A stretch of 64,000 bases of DNA from Anolis sagrei (taxonomy: Eukaryota; Chordata; Lepidosauria; Squamata; Anolidae). The position numbers and the translations under genes are program-made. This document shows, in pieces, positions 11,499 through 23,018 of this stretch. The DNA lies in assembly GCF_037176765.1 (NCBI RefSeq), contig NC_090025.1, positions 71,587,545 through 71,651,544 on the forward strand, written 5' to 3'. Below the pieces are notes generated by a model. The model was not told the DNA's origin. It searched no databases and worked only from the letters and a program-made list of their open reading frames with translations. Positions within the stretch are counted from its first letter, which is position 1. Each line of letters starts with the position of its first letter.

Positions 11499-12024
11499 TT
11501 CTAGATTATATTCTATGTATTTATATAATCTCTCTACTCTTAAAAACAGGACCTGTAAAAAAACTTTAAAAATATTTCTGTTATCAATCAGATTAGACAA
11601 TATGAAATCCTGAAACCTAGCCTTTTATTATTTTTGGGAGTAACAGTAGCAGCTTAACGGTCAAGTAGCCATTAATGATTATATAAACACTGCATAAACA
11701 CTGTAGTTCACCTTTGTTCCCAGTAAAGAGGACAATTGGAACAGTCATATTAAATATATAACTCACAAAGCAGCTTTTACAGGTACGAAAATGAGCATAC
11801 ACAGGCACTTGGACTTCCCACCTAAATAAAATTGATCATTTTAGATGAGAATTGGGATTCCTGTAGTCCCTCGGGGATCTTGGGCTACAACTACCAGTAT
11901 CCCTGCTACAGCATAGCCAATGGTGAATGGTACTAGGAGCTACAGTTTAACAATGTCTTATAGAGCTGCATGATTCCTACTCCTATTCTAGATGTGCTAA
12001 TTCAGCTCCTCCTGCAGAAGTGTC
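11499..12024. other. Unassigned DNA with a MITE-like remnant
   Basis: Near 11846-11955 the text has 'gggctacaactaccagtatccc' and a later 'ggagctacag', which recalls short palindromic hAT elements. Edges are not defined. No gene is seen. Confidence 0.4.
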
Positions 12025-12071
<47 letters not shown>

Positions 12072-12120
12072 CTTTATTTATATACTTCTTTATCTCCCTG
12101 AGGGGACTCAAGAGTGGTTT
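12025..12120 (-). repeat. (AAT)n and L2-type tail
   Basis: A 45-bp ATA run is followed by CTTTATTTATATAC and GAGGGGACTCAAGAGTGG. On the minus strand this is the L2-type 3' tail ending in a microsatellite. Confidence 0.65.
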
Positions 12121-12219
12121 CCAAGTAACATCACCAAAACATACAGAGTAAACAAAGGCTATGTTAAAGACATCTGTTAAAGATAGGTCAAGACAATTTC
12201 CAAAGAAATAGCTATTCTA

Positions 12220-12400
12220 GCCTGTTGCAGCAAAGCCAAGAAAGTCTTGTGGCATCTTAAAGACTAACAAATTAATAATAGCATGGATTTTGAGGACTGT
12301 AGCCTACTTCCAGGATGACTGTGATAACAAAAGCTGGAGACCAACACATCTGAAGTTTGTTGTAGACAACACGGCCCTCCTTTTTTGAGTTAGACACACT
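12220..12400 (-). mobile_element. Degenerate retroposon with 'gtcttgtggcatcttaaagac' block
   Basis: The segment carries a motif familiar from a reptile repeat family: 'gtcttgtggc', 'taaagactaacaaa' and, in reverse, a GAAGTAGGCTACAGTCCT block. The family consensus as I recall it has CTGATGA, a hairpin and CACGAAAGC in this place, which resembles a hammerhead core. This copy is too degraded to keep it. A Penelope-like origin is an inference. Confidence 0.4.
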
Positions 12401-13610
12401 TTTTTAAAGACCTTAGAAGTGCATTGAAAGAGATTTCAGCTTAAAATGACCATTATTTCACATACTGACTAGCAACCTTAATCATCTTATGGTTGACTAA
12501 GCAGTTCAAGTATTACCACAGAATTGAACAAAAAGCTGATGCATACAGATTCACCTACTTAATTAGCCAAGCTCTTTTCATTTTTCTTGACGAAGAACAG
12601 GACATTTCATGATGCTGGGAAATTTTAATCCTCTTCCCCCACCAAAAAATCCTGGCTTTAACCCTATTAAAACAAGGAATATTGACACTGAAATAAATAA
12701 ACACCACCCCAAACTAGTTTTAAAATGGGGAACTCAGAAACTTGAGCATAAAATAGGATTCCCTTGAAAGCCGCAGTAACTGTCACTAAACCTTAGCTGT
12801 AGGAGTCCAAAAGCAGATTATTTTTGTAGCCACTGAAGATATTTACTCAGCGATCAGTTTCTACTGTATTTGCTGGGCAACCCAAGGCTGAAGAAAGCCA
12901 ACACAGATTGTATGGGCAGACTGAAGCCTATAAATCATTGCTATCCCATCCCACTTTACTCCCTCAAGACAATCTTCCCCATATAAAAAAAAACTGCATG
13001 CAGAAATTGCAGTGTGACTTTGATTGCCACAGAGAAAGCCTCCAGCCATTCTTGCTGTTGTGGTGGCACTTTCTGCAGCTTTGATAAAGATGAACATGGC
13101 TATTGGCTATTTCTATTATTAGACACATTTATAGAAGCTTATTCTATCTATGATATAACTTGAATGGAACTTTTGGTCTGAATTCTTATTGGTCCCCAAC
13201 TACAGTAAGCTCAGTGAATCATTAGGAATTACTTATGGGTTGATTTACCATTCAGCTATTGATTCAATTGATTTATTTTGACTGGGAATAAGAATATTCA
13301 GGCAGTTAGAATATTCAGGGAATATTCTGGCACATGAGCGGAAAGGTAGCATACTTCTGATTACTAGATAGCACACATTAGGTCTGTCCACAAATCTGTT
13401 TTTCAAAACAGACTCTGGATGAGTCTGCATTTTTGGCTACCGGATGATCCATAACAGCATGGGTGGCATAGCCAAGATGTTTTTGGTTGCATCAAAACAT
13501 GGCTGCTTTCTTTTTCTTGGTGTGCTGAGAGACAGCCACGCATGCATGGATTTTCCTGTGAGTCTGTGAGTCCTGCTGCCTGAGCCAATCAGAAGCAGAA
13601 AGCTGTTTAC
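12401..13610. other. Unassigned intergenic DNA
   Basis: No gene or named repeat. Minus-strand frames of 60-78 codons at 12861-13588 show no domain. Confidence 0.4.
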
Positions 13611-14385
13611 ATGCTAATAATAATAATAAAATAATACAACTTTATTTATATACTACCTTATCTCCCCTAGGGGACTCAGAGTGGTTTCCACATATGCAAA
13701 ATAATACAAAAACATACAATATAAAACAAAAACATAGGCATAAATTGTTAACACAACATACATATTAAAATCAATTTAAAACCAGTTCTGATCTTTTCTT
13801 CATGCAAATGCCAGGGGCAAAGATTTCAACAAGGAGCCTGGACTATTTGGAATGGGCTAGACCAAGGAGAAGGGTGAAATGGGGCTGGCTGAATGCTATA
13901 GTGCAAGGATCGGTCTCAGCAATGGTCCTATTAGGGGACCAGGGCTGTTCAATTCCAGGCCCAGTTAAAGGACTATAAAAAGATTTGGCTGGAAGAAAAA
14001 GTGCCCTCAGATGACAGGGAACTGGGTAATGATTGGGGTACAAAGCCAAGTCCTAATTGTTGGACCAAGGGCTTGAGACTAGTAATTATTGAAGGCCTGA
14101 TGAAACCACCATGTCTTCAAGTTCTTACAGAAGGAGGTGAGGGATGGGGCCAGCCTTATCTTCTTGGGAAAGGCAATCCAGAGGCAGGGGGCCACCACAG
14201 AGAAGGCCCTCTCCCTTGTCACCACTAACTGGGCTTGAGATGGTGGTGGGAGTGAGAGGAGGGCCTCCCCGCTGGATCTTAGTGTCATCGCCAGTTCATA
14301 GAGGGAGATGCGATTGCCAAGATAGGCGGGCCTGAACCATTTAGGGCTTTATAGGTCATCACCTGCACCTTAATTGTCTCTGTGT
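13611..14385 (-). mobile_element. L2 LINE, ORF2 C-terminus and 3' tail
   Basis: The tail at 13611-13700 has TAATAATAA, TTTATTTATATAC and CTAGGGGACTCAGAGTGG. Read on the minus strand, 14079-14288 gives RERAFSVVAPCLWIAFPKKI followed by SLTSFCKNLKTW, close to the L2 C-terminal pattern GDRAFSVVAPRLWNSLP...SLLSFRKKLKT. 'gggctttataggtcatcacctgcacctt' at the far end matches the L2 block 'aaggtgctggt...tataaagccc' in reverse. The copy is 5'-truncated with several disruptions. Confidence 0.75.
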
Positions 14386-16412
14386 TCTACCTCAGTGCTT
14401 TTGCTGCTCTTAGGATCACTTCACTTGCTTTTGCACTCAATTGAAATCTTTTCCTTTGGCAGTTTCATTTATTTTTCTTAGTTTAATATCTTTCATTCCC
14501 CCTTTTTTTACTATTTCTCTAGGGAAGTGAGGGTGGATGTGCATTTGGGGGGGGGGGCTGTGAAAGGCATTTGGGAGGTGTCTGTTTAAATAGTGGTGTT
14601 TACTGAAGGGAGGGGATAGCCTGACTCATTGAGTCCCCATGAGGAGAATTCAATTTCTCCCCAGCTCTTTTTGTTTCTCTATGTACTCAGTCATGCAACT
14701 TCCTTCCCCTAAAAAAAAAACCTACAAAAAAATTACAAAAAAACCTTCTTGTTCACCTCTTTGACTGACCCACTCATTTATCCCCCCCTTCCCATCCTAC
14801 CTTCCAGCTCATGTACTACCCCTGTTCACAAAGCCATGTGTGTGCATGTGTGTCTTCTGACTTGTGTACTCCTTCCCCAATCTAGCACTGCAGCCTTCCT
14901 TCCCAAAAACAATTATTTATACAAATTAAAAATAATATGAAAAAGCCCTTGTAAGTTGTTTGTTGTTCCTCTTTGACTCTCTCTCATATTTTACTTGTGG
15001 CTTCTGTGTGTGAACGCTCCTTCTCTCACACAAGAAGCCTGAACCTATCCCCCCCCCCCCCAAATATCAAAAAGTTACACACATACACACACATATATCT
15101 CGGTGTGGTCATGATGTGGGTGCTGCTATGTCAAGTGGCCAGGCTTTCAGGGCAGCGAAAGCCAGAGGAAGAGATACTGCTGATACCTTTTTGGTTTTTT
15201 TCCATAAACTTTAAGTATTTCCTAAAAATCAGGGGATGACCCAAACATTCTGAAACTTTGGGTGGGGGTGGTGAGCTGGCAGTGATAGATATGCCCTCCA
15301 AGTGTGACCGTTTTTATCCCAATAGCCCTAAAAGTTACAGAAAGGGGGGTCTTGGAAGTTCCCCCATTGCCGCCAATGAAGCAGATCTTCCCAGAGTGAA
15401 AATTGATCTTTCGGCTGCTAGATTGAAAAAAGGAATTTTGCCCTCCCGAATTTAGGATGCTCCCAAAAAAAAAAAAAAAAATAGAAAGGGGGGGGGGGCA
15501 AAATCGGGCTACCAAAAATGGTACAGGGTTTACGTAAATTGCACAAACCAAGCATGCATACATTAAGGATCCATGCTCCAATTCATTGTTTTAGATCACA
15601 GCTGTTTCTGGCAGCTAGTTCTGGCAGCCATTCTATACTTAGCTAAGCTGGTCCTTGGACAGCCGCCCGCCAAGAGTAGGGGGCTGCTTGAAGCCTGTCA
15701 GGCTTCTTAAAATATACTAGAGGTGATATGATACTGATATAGTCTTCAAGAAGTCATGTACTTCCAAACCATGGTGAAGTGACAGTAGGATTATGAGTTA
15801 ATATGGAATAAATAATAGAGTGAATCCATGGTTTAGAATGAGATATCTTGGATCAGAAAAAAAAATCAATGTATTAGAAGAAGGATGAGGTAAAATACAA
15901 AACCAAAAGAAGAGAACAAAAGGCATCACACACACATACACTCACACACAAATAGATGCAAATTGTTAGAAATAATTGCTATAATGGCTACATAAAGTAC
16001 AGTAAATTCATTCAATGAGCTATTGAATGGTGAGTCAATGCATAGGTCAATTCAATTGATTCAGTGTCTATTTTCCTGAGAAGCAATATTAAGATTCAGG
16101 CCCATTGATGCTACAGTAGTGAGGAAGAGTATGGAGAGGTGATCTATGGATCTGCTAGGTCTGCTGTACAGATGCTATCCATGGAAGAAGATGAAAGATA
16201 CTCAATATAATTCCCTCTGAACCTTTCAGATTGTCTCCCTTTGGTTTGCATGTTCTTTCTTTTCTTATATTCTTTCCCTCTATAGTACTGGTCATGACAA
16301 AGCTCTGCAATTGTGAATAGGCTCCTATGCAATTCATTTCAGTCTTTTTCATAACACTTCAGAATTTGATGAGATGCAGACTGATGGCCTCTCTCTGGGC
16401 TTTTCTCAATTA
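14386..16412. other. Unassigned DNA rich in homopolymer runs
   Basis: Contains a G run at about 14548-14557, A runs near 14710, a C run near 15050-15061, a (CA)n run near 15075-15093, an A run of about 17 near 15465-15481 and a G run near 15488-15498. The part 15240-15600 is moderately GC-rich with open frames on both strands but no recognisable domain. No known repeat was identified. Confidence 0.4.
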
Positions 16413-16780
16413 CACTATGTAAAGTTTTTTTAAAATGTTCTGTTCCTGTTCTGAAAGTGTTATTTCCTGATTAATTGTGTGGTACTTACTTTGAAAATAG
16501 TTGTTATACTCCAGAAACTTTGATGTTATGACTGCCACAAGCTATGTTGAATTGGTTGAGATTCTGTGAGATATTCATTGAAATACTATAGCAAAATGTG
16601 CTGCGGGATGTCCCACAAAAACAAAGTTTTTGCAATTTAATAAACTTTTATCCATGTTTTTATGATTGAACCAATTATTATTGTTGTTGTTGTTATATTT
16701 ATTTATATCTCACTTTATCTCACCAAAGGGGACTCAATTAGGAAATGACATTTATAACCCAGGAACAAAAATTGTGTTAT
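16413..16780. repeat. Unclassified repeat with short inverted ends, copy B
   Basis: Starts with CACTATGTAA and follows copy A at 9303-9582 block by block: 'ctgattaattgtgtgg', 'tgactgccacaa', 'aatgtgctgcgggatgtccc', 'aggaaatgacatttataacc'. The right inverted end is missing. It is interrupted by a short L2-type tail at 16677-16731. Confidence 0.7.
16677..16731 (-). mobile_element. Very short L2-type tail insertion
   Basis: The block from 'attattgttgttgttg' through 'tatttatatctcac' to 'aaaggggact' is absent from copy A. It is flanked by CAATTA on both sides (about 16671-16676 and 16732-16737). This is an extremely 5'-truncated insertion of the shared LINE tail. Confidence 0.7.
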
Positions 16781-16829
16781 TATTTTATGAAACCATAAAC
16801 TCTGATTTCCTTACCAAGCTTGTTGTGTT

Positions 16830-16862
<33 letters not shown>

Positions 16863-16990
16863 AAGTTTTATATACCGACCTCTCACCTCTCTTGAGGGAC
16901 TCAGACCGGTTTCCAACCATAATATCACATACAGTCAATAGAACATCATAATTCATATTACAATAAAACATTAAAACAGCAATTACATTC
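16830..16990 (-). repeat. L2-type tail with (ATTT)n
   Basis: An (ATTT)n run at 16831-16860 is followed by TTTTATATACCGACC and TTGAGGGACTCAGACCGG. This is a variant of the same LINE tail on the minus strand. The downstream 60-90 bp are A-rich 3'-UTR-like sequence. Confidence 0.55.
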
Positions 16991-17344
16991 AATAACTACA
17001 ATGGTCAGTCGTCACACTAAAATCGTTATTCCAAAAAAGTGTTTGCCTACCCAACCCTGAAGTGAAGAGATCGGACAAAAATATCTTGGGTTAATAATTG
17101 GGCAAAGTTTATTAATTGTTACCTATTTAACTTTTCCTATAACTAAACTATGAACGTGTTGGACTTGATGTGGCAAAGCTCAGGTACCGTCCCTGCCCAG
17201 CATACTCCTCAGCTTGTAAGGTCCCCTGGTGACCTAAACCCAGGCAACCTCAAAGGGAAATGTATGAAGAAGCCTCCCTCAAAGTTGTTGAGACCCAGAC
17301 TCTTCCCGTTTCTGTGCCATTTTATTTCCCCTCACCCCTTAATT
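16991..17344. other. Unassigned DNA next to a LINE
   Basis: Moderately complex sequence between an L2-type tail and a LINE ORF2 fragment. I could not assign it; I considered a solo terminal repeat of an older element but saw no paired ends. Confidence 0.35.
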
Positions 17345-18965
17345 GGATATCAAGGTAAGTGTATTAGGTAAAGGCCCACACCCCAAACAAGGGTGCCTTG
17401 GATGTACACCAACTCTTTTGTGCTTTCCTAGCACAAAATTGTTCCAGGAGTTGCATGTGATGTCTGTAGACAGTCCACGTTTCGTAGGCATATAGCAGGG
17501 TTGGGAGGACAACAGCTTTATAGACAAGAACCTTGGTATCCCTATGGATGTCCGGGTCCTCAAACACTCTCTGCTTCATTTGGAAAAATGCTGCACTCGC
17601 AGAGCTCAGGCGGTGTTGTATTTTGGTGTCAATGTTGACTTTTGGTGGAGAGGTGGCTGCCAAGGTAGCGGAAATGGTCAACATTTTCTAATGTTACACC
17701 ATTAAACTGTATCTCTGGCATTGGAGAGGGGTTGGCTTGTGATTGCTGGAACAGCACTTCAGTTTTCTCGATGTTCAATGACAGGCCGAGCTTCTCGTAT
17801 GCTTCTGTGAAGGTATGCTTCTGTCTGATATAATTTTGTGTTTTGACTGTTCTGTGTTGCAGGCATCAAATTGTGCCTTGCTTTTGTAAGCCGCCCTGAG
17901 TCCCCTTCAGGGTGAGAAGGGCGGGGTATAAGAACCCGAAATAAATAAAGGTGTTTAGAGTGGCTTGTAGATCTTCTTCTGAATGTGCACAGATGACATT
18001 GTCATCAGCATACTGGAGTTCTATAACAGATGTTGTTGTAACCTTGGTTTTGGCTTTCAGTCTGCTGAGGTTAAACAGCTTGCCATCTGTCCGATAGATG
18101 ATTTCCACTCTGGTGGGAAGCTTCCCATCAACAAGGTGAAGTATCATAGCAATGAAGATGGAGAATAGAGTTGGGGCAATAACACATCCCTGTTTGACAC
18201 TGGATTCCACTTTAAATGGGTCACTTTGGGAGCCATTGCTGTCCAAGACTGTTGCCATCATGTCATCATGGAGGAGCCGCAGGATGTTCACAAATTTGTT
18301 AGGGCACCCGATTTTGTGGAGGATGGTCCAGAGAGCGCTGCGATTCACTGTGTCAAATGCCTTTGCAAGGTCGATGAATGCCATGTACAGAGGTTGGTTT
18401 TGTTCCCTGCATTTTTCTTGGAGCTGTCGTGCAGTGAAGATCATGTCCACTGTTCCTCTGGAGGGGCGGAAGCCATTCTGGGATTCTGGGAGGGTGTCTT
18501 CTGAGAGGGGCAGAAGGCGGTTTGCAAGGATTCTTGCGAGGATTTTCCCAGCTGAGGTTAGAAGGGAGATACCTCGATAGTTTCCGCAGTCTGTTCTTTC
18601 CCCTTTTTTGAAGAGGATGATGATGGTGGCGTCCTTGAAATCTGCTGGGATTTTCTCAGTCACCCACACTTTTTCTATGAGCTGGTGGAGTTGTTGTATC
18701 AGCTCAGGTCCTCTCTCTTTAAAGAATTCAGCAGGGATCCCATCAGGTCTGCTGGCTTTGTTATTTTTTGTTGGATGATGGCATTGCTGACTTCTTCCAA
18801 ACTAGGCAGTGCTGCAAGCTCATCCCTGGTTTGTTGTTGCAAGATTTGTGAGAGAACCTCTTTGGCCACATTGGCGCTGCGGTTCAGGAGGCTTTGGTAA
18901 TGTTCTTTCCAACGTGGTGTAATTGAGTTTTGGTCCTTCAGGAATTTGGTTCCATCTGCTAATCA
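17345..18965 (-). mobile_element. Zinc-finger LINE ORF2 fragment with RT domain, copy 2
   Basis: The minus strand encodes a clear non-LTR reverse transcriptase. From 18669 downward: IPADFKDATIIILFKKG, NYRGISLL, LPESQNGFRPSRGTVDMIF, AFIDLAKAFDTVNR, SSVKQGCVIAPTLFSIF and ELQYADDNVICAHS, which holds the catalytic YADD. A second open stretch at 17364-17684 continues with SSASAAFFQMKQRVF and TKVLVYKAVVLPTLLYAYETW. The region between them is interrupted by an L2 tail at 17815-17947. The extreme C-terminus with the zinc finger, seen in copies 1 and 3, is missing after LLEQF. The 5' end is truncated near 18965. Clade is uncertain; the copy is not functional as it stands. Confidence 0.88.
17815..17947 (+). 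mobile_element. L2-type tail inserted in the LINE
   Basis: The segment ends with GCCGCCCTGAGTCCCCTTCA, GGGCGGGGTATAA and AAATAAATAAA, the standard L2-type tail. It is flanked by AAGGT at 17810-17814 and 17948-17952. Removing it restores continuity of the surrounding LINE coding text, so it is a later insertion in the opposite orientation to the host LINE. Confidence 0.75.
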
Positions 18966-19590
18966 TAGAGGCTGTGTGAATATATATACACACCCTAATA
19001 TGCACACTTACACATATAGACATTTATAACTCTGCATGAGGAATGTCAACTCTCATCTTTTTGCCCTCTCACAAGCAACAAGAAGAAACATTTCCTTCTC
19101 TGCTTACCTGTGACATGGTGAGATATTTCTAGTTGGTCTCACAGCATAGTATTTGCATGTTCAAAAATGATTTTTGCACACATAGTGTAAATTGCAAAAA
19201 CTGCATGGCGGAACTTTAATCATTTTGGCCTTGTTGCAGGGATAAAAATCAGCATGGTTTTCTTTTTCTCAATCAGTTTATTTTTCTCAATCAGCTACTT
19301 TCCCTATTTTTGCTATGTTGGTGTGATTTGCTTCAGGAAAGGAAAATGATACAATTTTGCACAGAGACATTTTGTACAAATTACAAATGAAAAAAAGTGT
19401 GTTGTCTCTTTCTCATACTGAGAGTACAGAATCTCATTGGTGTTAAAGAACCCTCAACAGTCTGTCTCAACATATCAGGGAAGCATTTCTTATTGAGAAA
19501 AAGGAGCTGACCAAGATTTCTTCTAATTGGGACAATACAACATGTAACAGATTCCGTGAACTGTAGTCCATGAACATTTATAGCATAATA
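18966..19590. other. Unassigned intergenic DNA
   Basis: A short AT/AC-rich run near 18978-19015 follows the LINE. No gene or named repeat in the rest. Confidence 0.4.
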
Positions 19591-19775
19591 CAGGGGTGTC
19601 AAACTCATTTTCACCAAGGGCCTCATCAGCTTTATGGTTGCCTTCAAAGGGTCATTCGTAACTGTAAGACTGTATAAATGTAATTATGTTGCCTTGGTAC
19701 TGAAAGCCTCGTGGGCCACATAAAATGATGTAGTCATCCAGATTTGGCCTGGAGGTCTGGTGTTTGACACATGTG
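19591..19775. mobile_element. hAT-type MITE with CAGGGGTGTCAAA ends
   Basis: The left end is CAGGGGTGTCAAACTC and the right end is an inverted GGTGTTTGACACATGTG. The flanks GCATAATA (19583-19590) and CCATAATA (19776-19783) match at 7 of 8. The 185-bp length with no frame indicates a non-autonomous element. Confidence 0.8.
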
Positions 19776-19783
19776 CCATAATA

Positions 19784-20616
19784 CATTGGCTAGACATTAC
19801 AACACAATGAGATTCTGGTCCCCCGGTCCCCTATATTTGTTACAATTATACCACACCTACCCTTAAAATGCCTCACATAAGTAACAATAAAACCTATTTT
19901 TAAAAACCTACAAACTTCCCAATTTCCATCTTATACTTATTCTCTGGTGGCTGTTTAGTTGTAGTCTATATTTTGTAATTTTCTAATCTTGGTAGTGTTG
20001 TATCTCTAAAATGTATTTATGAGAGTGATGGACCAGAAAGGCCTTCTCAGAAGTTCTCAAAACACAGGCCAGAACACATGAGAGAATATAGTTTCTCACT
20101 TAGTTGACTGTTGCCTTATTAAAGCATCCTTTTTCTTTCCATGCATTTGTGTAGTGGAGAGAATAAATATAGTCATCAGATAGCATTAGAATGAACTAAG
20201 AACAGTTTTGACACCATCAGCTTCAGCTGAAATGATATTACGTATATTTACTGCAAGGCATCCATGTTTAAGTTCACATTCAAGATTCTTTTGGATATTA
20301 GCCAGATCCAGTGCTTTGTTCAAACTTGAGTTCCCATACATTGCTGGATGTCATCTCCCAAAAGCCTCACCAGAAGGACAAGTGGTCACTGGTATTGTAT
20401 GAATTGTAGTCTAACAATCTTTGAGAACTCACAGATAGGAACCACTGGTAGGAGTTTTCAGTTGCCCTTTTTAGCTTTTCTTGCCTGTGATTGGTTGAGT
20501 TTTTTAAAATCACTTAAAGGGGGCATATTTTCTGTACATATAGTCAGCCTTCTACATCCACTGAAGTTAGGGGCACAGGATCTTACAAAAATAAAAAAGT
20601 AAAAATCTGTCTCTAG
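19784..20616. other. Unassigned DNA with a palindromic-MITE remnant
   Basis: Near 20325-20450, 'gagttcccatacattgctggatg' and 'gaattgtagtctaacaatctttgagaac' look like the two arms of a worn short hAT element. No gene is seen. Confidence 0.4.
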
Positions 20617-20754
20617 AGCCCCTTCCACACAGCTGAATAAAATCCCACATTGAACTGGAATATAGGGCAGTGTGGACTCAGATAATCTCACAAAACAGAT
20701 ATTGTGGCATCCTCTGCCTTGAGTTTCTGGGTTATATGTCTGTGGAAGAGCCCT
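20617..20754. mobile_element. Short hAT-type MITE with GCCCCTTCCACACAGC ends
   Basis: The left end GCCCCTTCCACACAGCTGAA and the right end GTCTGTGGAAGAGCCC are inverted repeats. 'ggcagtgtggactcagataatc' in the middle is shared with the copies at 49606 and 51660. Confidence 0.75.
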
Positions 20755-20769
20755 AGAAATCTCTAGACC

Positions 20770-21067
20770 AGAGCTTTCCAAATATTTAATGTTAGTGACA
20801 CACTTTTGATCCGTGCATCATTTTGGGACACAACTATTCAGAGGTTAAAAGAAGCTCCTTATAAGAGATATAAACACATATGTAAATTGCAATAATGAAA
20901 TGTATGGAGACACGACATATCTCATGAAAATCTTCCATGTATATGTTTTAAAATATATGATTTATTGCTTATTTCATATACTCCAAGGTTTCTCATTATG
21001 TTCATGTGACACACCTACACCCTGCTTTTGACACACACGTCACAACACACAACTTGGAAAGCTGAGC
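20770..21067. mobile_element. hAT-type element with AGAGCTTTCCAA ends
   Basis: The left end AGAGCTTTCCAAATATTTAA and the right end AACTTGGAAAGCTGAGC are inverted. GACACAC motifs lie inside both. The flanks TCTAGACC (20762-20769) and TATAGACC (21068-21075) match at 7 of 8. Length 298 bp, no frame. Confidence 0.75.
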
Positions 21068-21075
21068 TATAGACC

Positions 21076-22277
21076 CTGCAGTGCAATTCTATTATCATCC
21101 ACCAGAAATTGATCACAAAGTTGTGCTGGAAGACCTAGAATTTCCTCAAAAGAGCTTATTTATCAAATCTGTGAATAATCAAATCCAAAAAAAAATTAAA
21201 ACTGTAAATGTGGAAGGCCGATAGTATATTTATTCTGTTGGTTGTTCTGGAATATTTTTGCCTACCTTGAGATCCTGAGATGCCTTCTTGAGCCAAAATT
21301 GTGCCTTTCTCATTTTTCAAGTGATGTCAAATCATATCTGAGGTTCTGTCTTCTAATGTCAGCATGTGGCAACTATTTAACAATCCGCAGGAGTGGGGAA
21401 AATGAAAAGAGTGGAAACAAATACATACTCTTTTCAGCATCTTAGACTTGCTTTACAGACTTCAAAAATTTTATTATGGAAAGCAAATCACCTTGCATTA
21501 TCTTAATGTAAATTATAACATTAATCTCTAAATGTGTTTAAACAGGATGCATTTTTTTTCAGGCACTTGAATAGTACTGGGTTGTTATTGTTTTTTTTAA
21601 AAAAACACAACAACAATGCTTCTAGGGGAAGGGGGTAGTCCTTATATAATGTGATCAGTAAATTATCTGTCAAAACCAATTCTCTTAAACCTCTATTTAC
21701 TATAGTGAGGAAATTTGCTGTCCTAAATGTATGTGTGACAGTGGGTACCTTTTTAGATACTTTATTTTGTGTGATAAGTATGGAAAACAATAGAGTCATC
21801 ATGAGTTTGGCCATTGTAATGAACAGAAGTGGATTTCTCTCTATGGTTCTGCCAGCTACCAAAAACCATTTGTGTTCCTTTGTGGCTAGACCAGATGCTG
21901 GGAGTGAAACAATAAGATAGAGAAATAGGGGTTTTCTACTACAAATCAGTAGCTCTATTATTCTACTTTAAGCACTCTAGCTGTATGCTATAAAACCCTG
22001 TGATTTGTGCAGGCACTAGAACTATTTGACTAAGTTTTCTAAATGCCCCCTTCCTAGACTTCAGATGTAAGCATTCCAGTTTACCATAAAAACTGAGAAC
22101 ATTAGTTAAAGAATTGTGCATTTTTAGTTATGGATAATCAAAACAGGAATGCAATTGTTTTGTGGGTATCTCTTGCATAATTAGCAAATTCTCTGCATCC
22201 TTTAGGAGGTTGTTTGCTTCCAAGACATTTTCTTATCTGTTTGTTGGTTTGTGTGCACACACAGACACACACATACA
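21076..22277. other. Unassigned intergenic DNA
   Basis: AT-rich sequence without a gene or named repeat. Opposite-strand frames at 21521-21920 overlap each other and carry no recognisable domain. A (CA)n stretch at 22252-22272 precedes the Helitron. Confidence 0.4.
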
Positions 22278-22490
22278 TCTATATAAATAAAAATGTAATG
22301 TTTGTTTGTGAGATTAACATAACTCAAAAACCACTGGATGAATTGACACCAGATTTGGACATAGTACACCTAATAGGCCAACGAGTGACCATCACTCATA
22401 AAAAACACAGCAGAACAGACTTTAAAAAGCCAATATATATAAACAATTTACAACACTTGCGCCAAACTACATATATTTTCTTGGAAATCC
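22278..22490 (+). mobile_element. Helitron, 5' part
   Basis: Starts TCTATATAAATAAAAATG and continues with 'gagattaacataactcaaaaaccactgg', 'ccaacgagtgaccatcactca' and 'aaaacacagcagaac'. All these blocks reappear in the intact minus-strand copy at 50742-51055. The matching 3' part is at 23598-23697, beyond an L2 insertion and unassigned sequence. Confidence 0.7.
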
Positions 22491-23018
22491 ATGGAAGCTG
22501 CATGCGAACTCAAATCTTACACGGAATCACCAACAAACCCCCAGTTTTCGCCCCGATGCTAGCGAGAGGCAACCATGAAAACTCTTTGCTCAATTATCTA
22601 AGGCAAACAATTGGCATAATAAAGCATACTGGGTGCAAGTTAACTAGCAAAGAAAGTGGGATGATGGTCACATTGGGAGTCAAGGCTCTTCTGGACTCTT
22701 GGACCAGTTCTTAAACATGCTCCTGGAATGTGCTTCGTGTATTCCAAGTAGACTGGTATGTACTTAGTCCTAATCCTTTTTTATACTGGTTTTAAACCAC
22801 TTCATTGGATGTGTTGCAATTGCAGATTCCTAGATTAGTTTAGTGTTTACACCTTATTTTATTTTTCTGGTTATTTAATATTTGATGTTATTTTTCTTAA
22901 GTGATATTTGTCTTTACTGTTCTAATGTAGCACAAATCATATGTAAAATTATACTATGTATTTTTGACGTTAATATTGAAATTTGAAATATATACAGAAA
23001 GTCTTTATATACATATAA
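22491..23018. other. Sequence between Helitron part and L2, unassigned
   Basis: Has an open frame through about 22714 that starts in the Helitron repeat, with no recognisable domain. It may be further Helitron cargo or pre-insertion sequence. The remaining part is AT-rich. Confidence 0.35.

Noticed and set aside
16991-17344. Possible solo long terminal repeat
   Set aside because: No paired terminal motif, no clear target duplication and no recognised coding relic. No LTR element is claimed anywhere in the window.
21521-21920. Opposite-strand frames of 113 and 89 codons
   Set aside because: They overlap, have no domain, and composition is that of the surrounding intergenic DNA.
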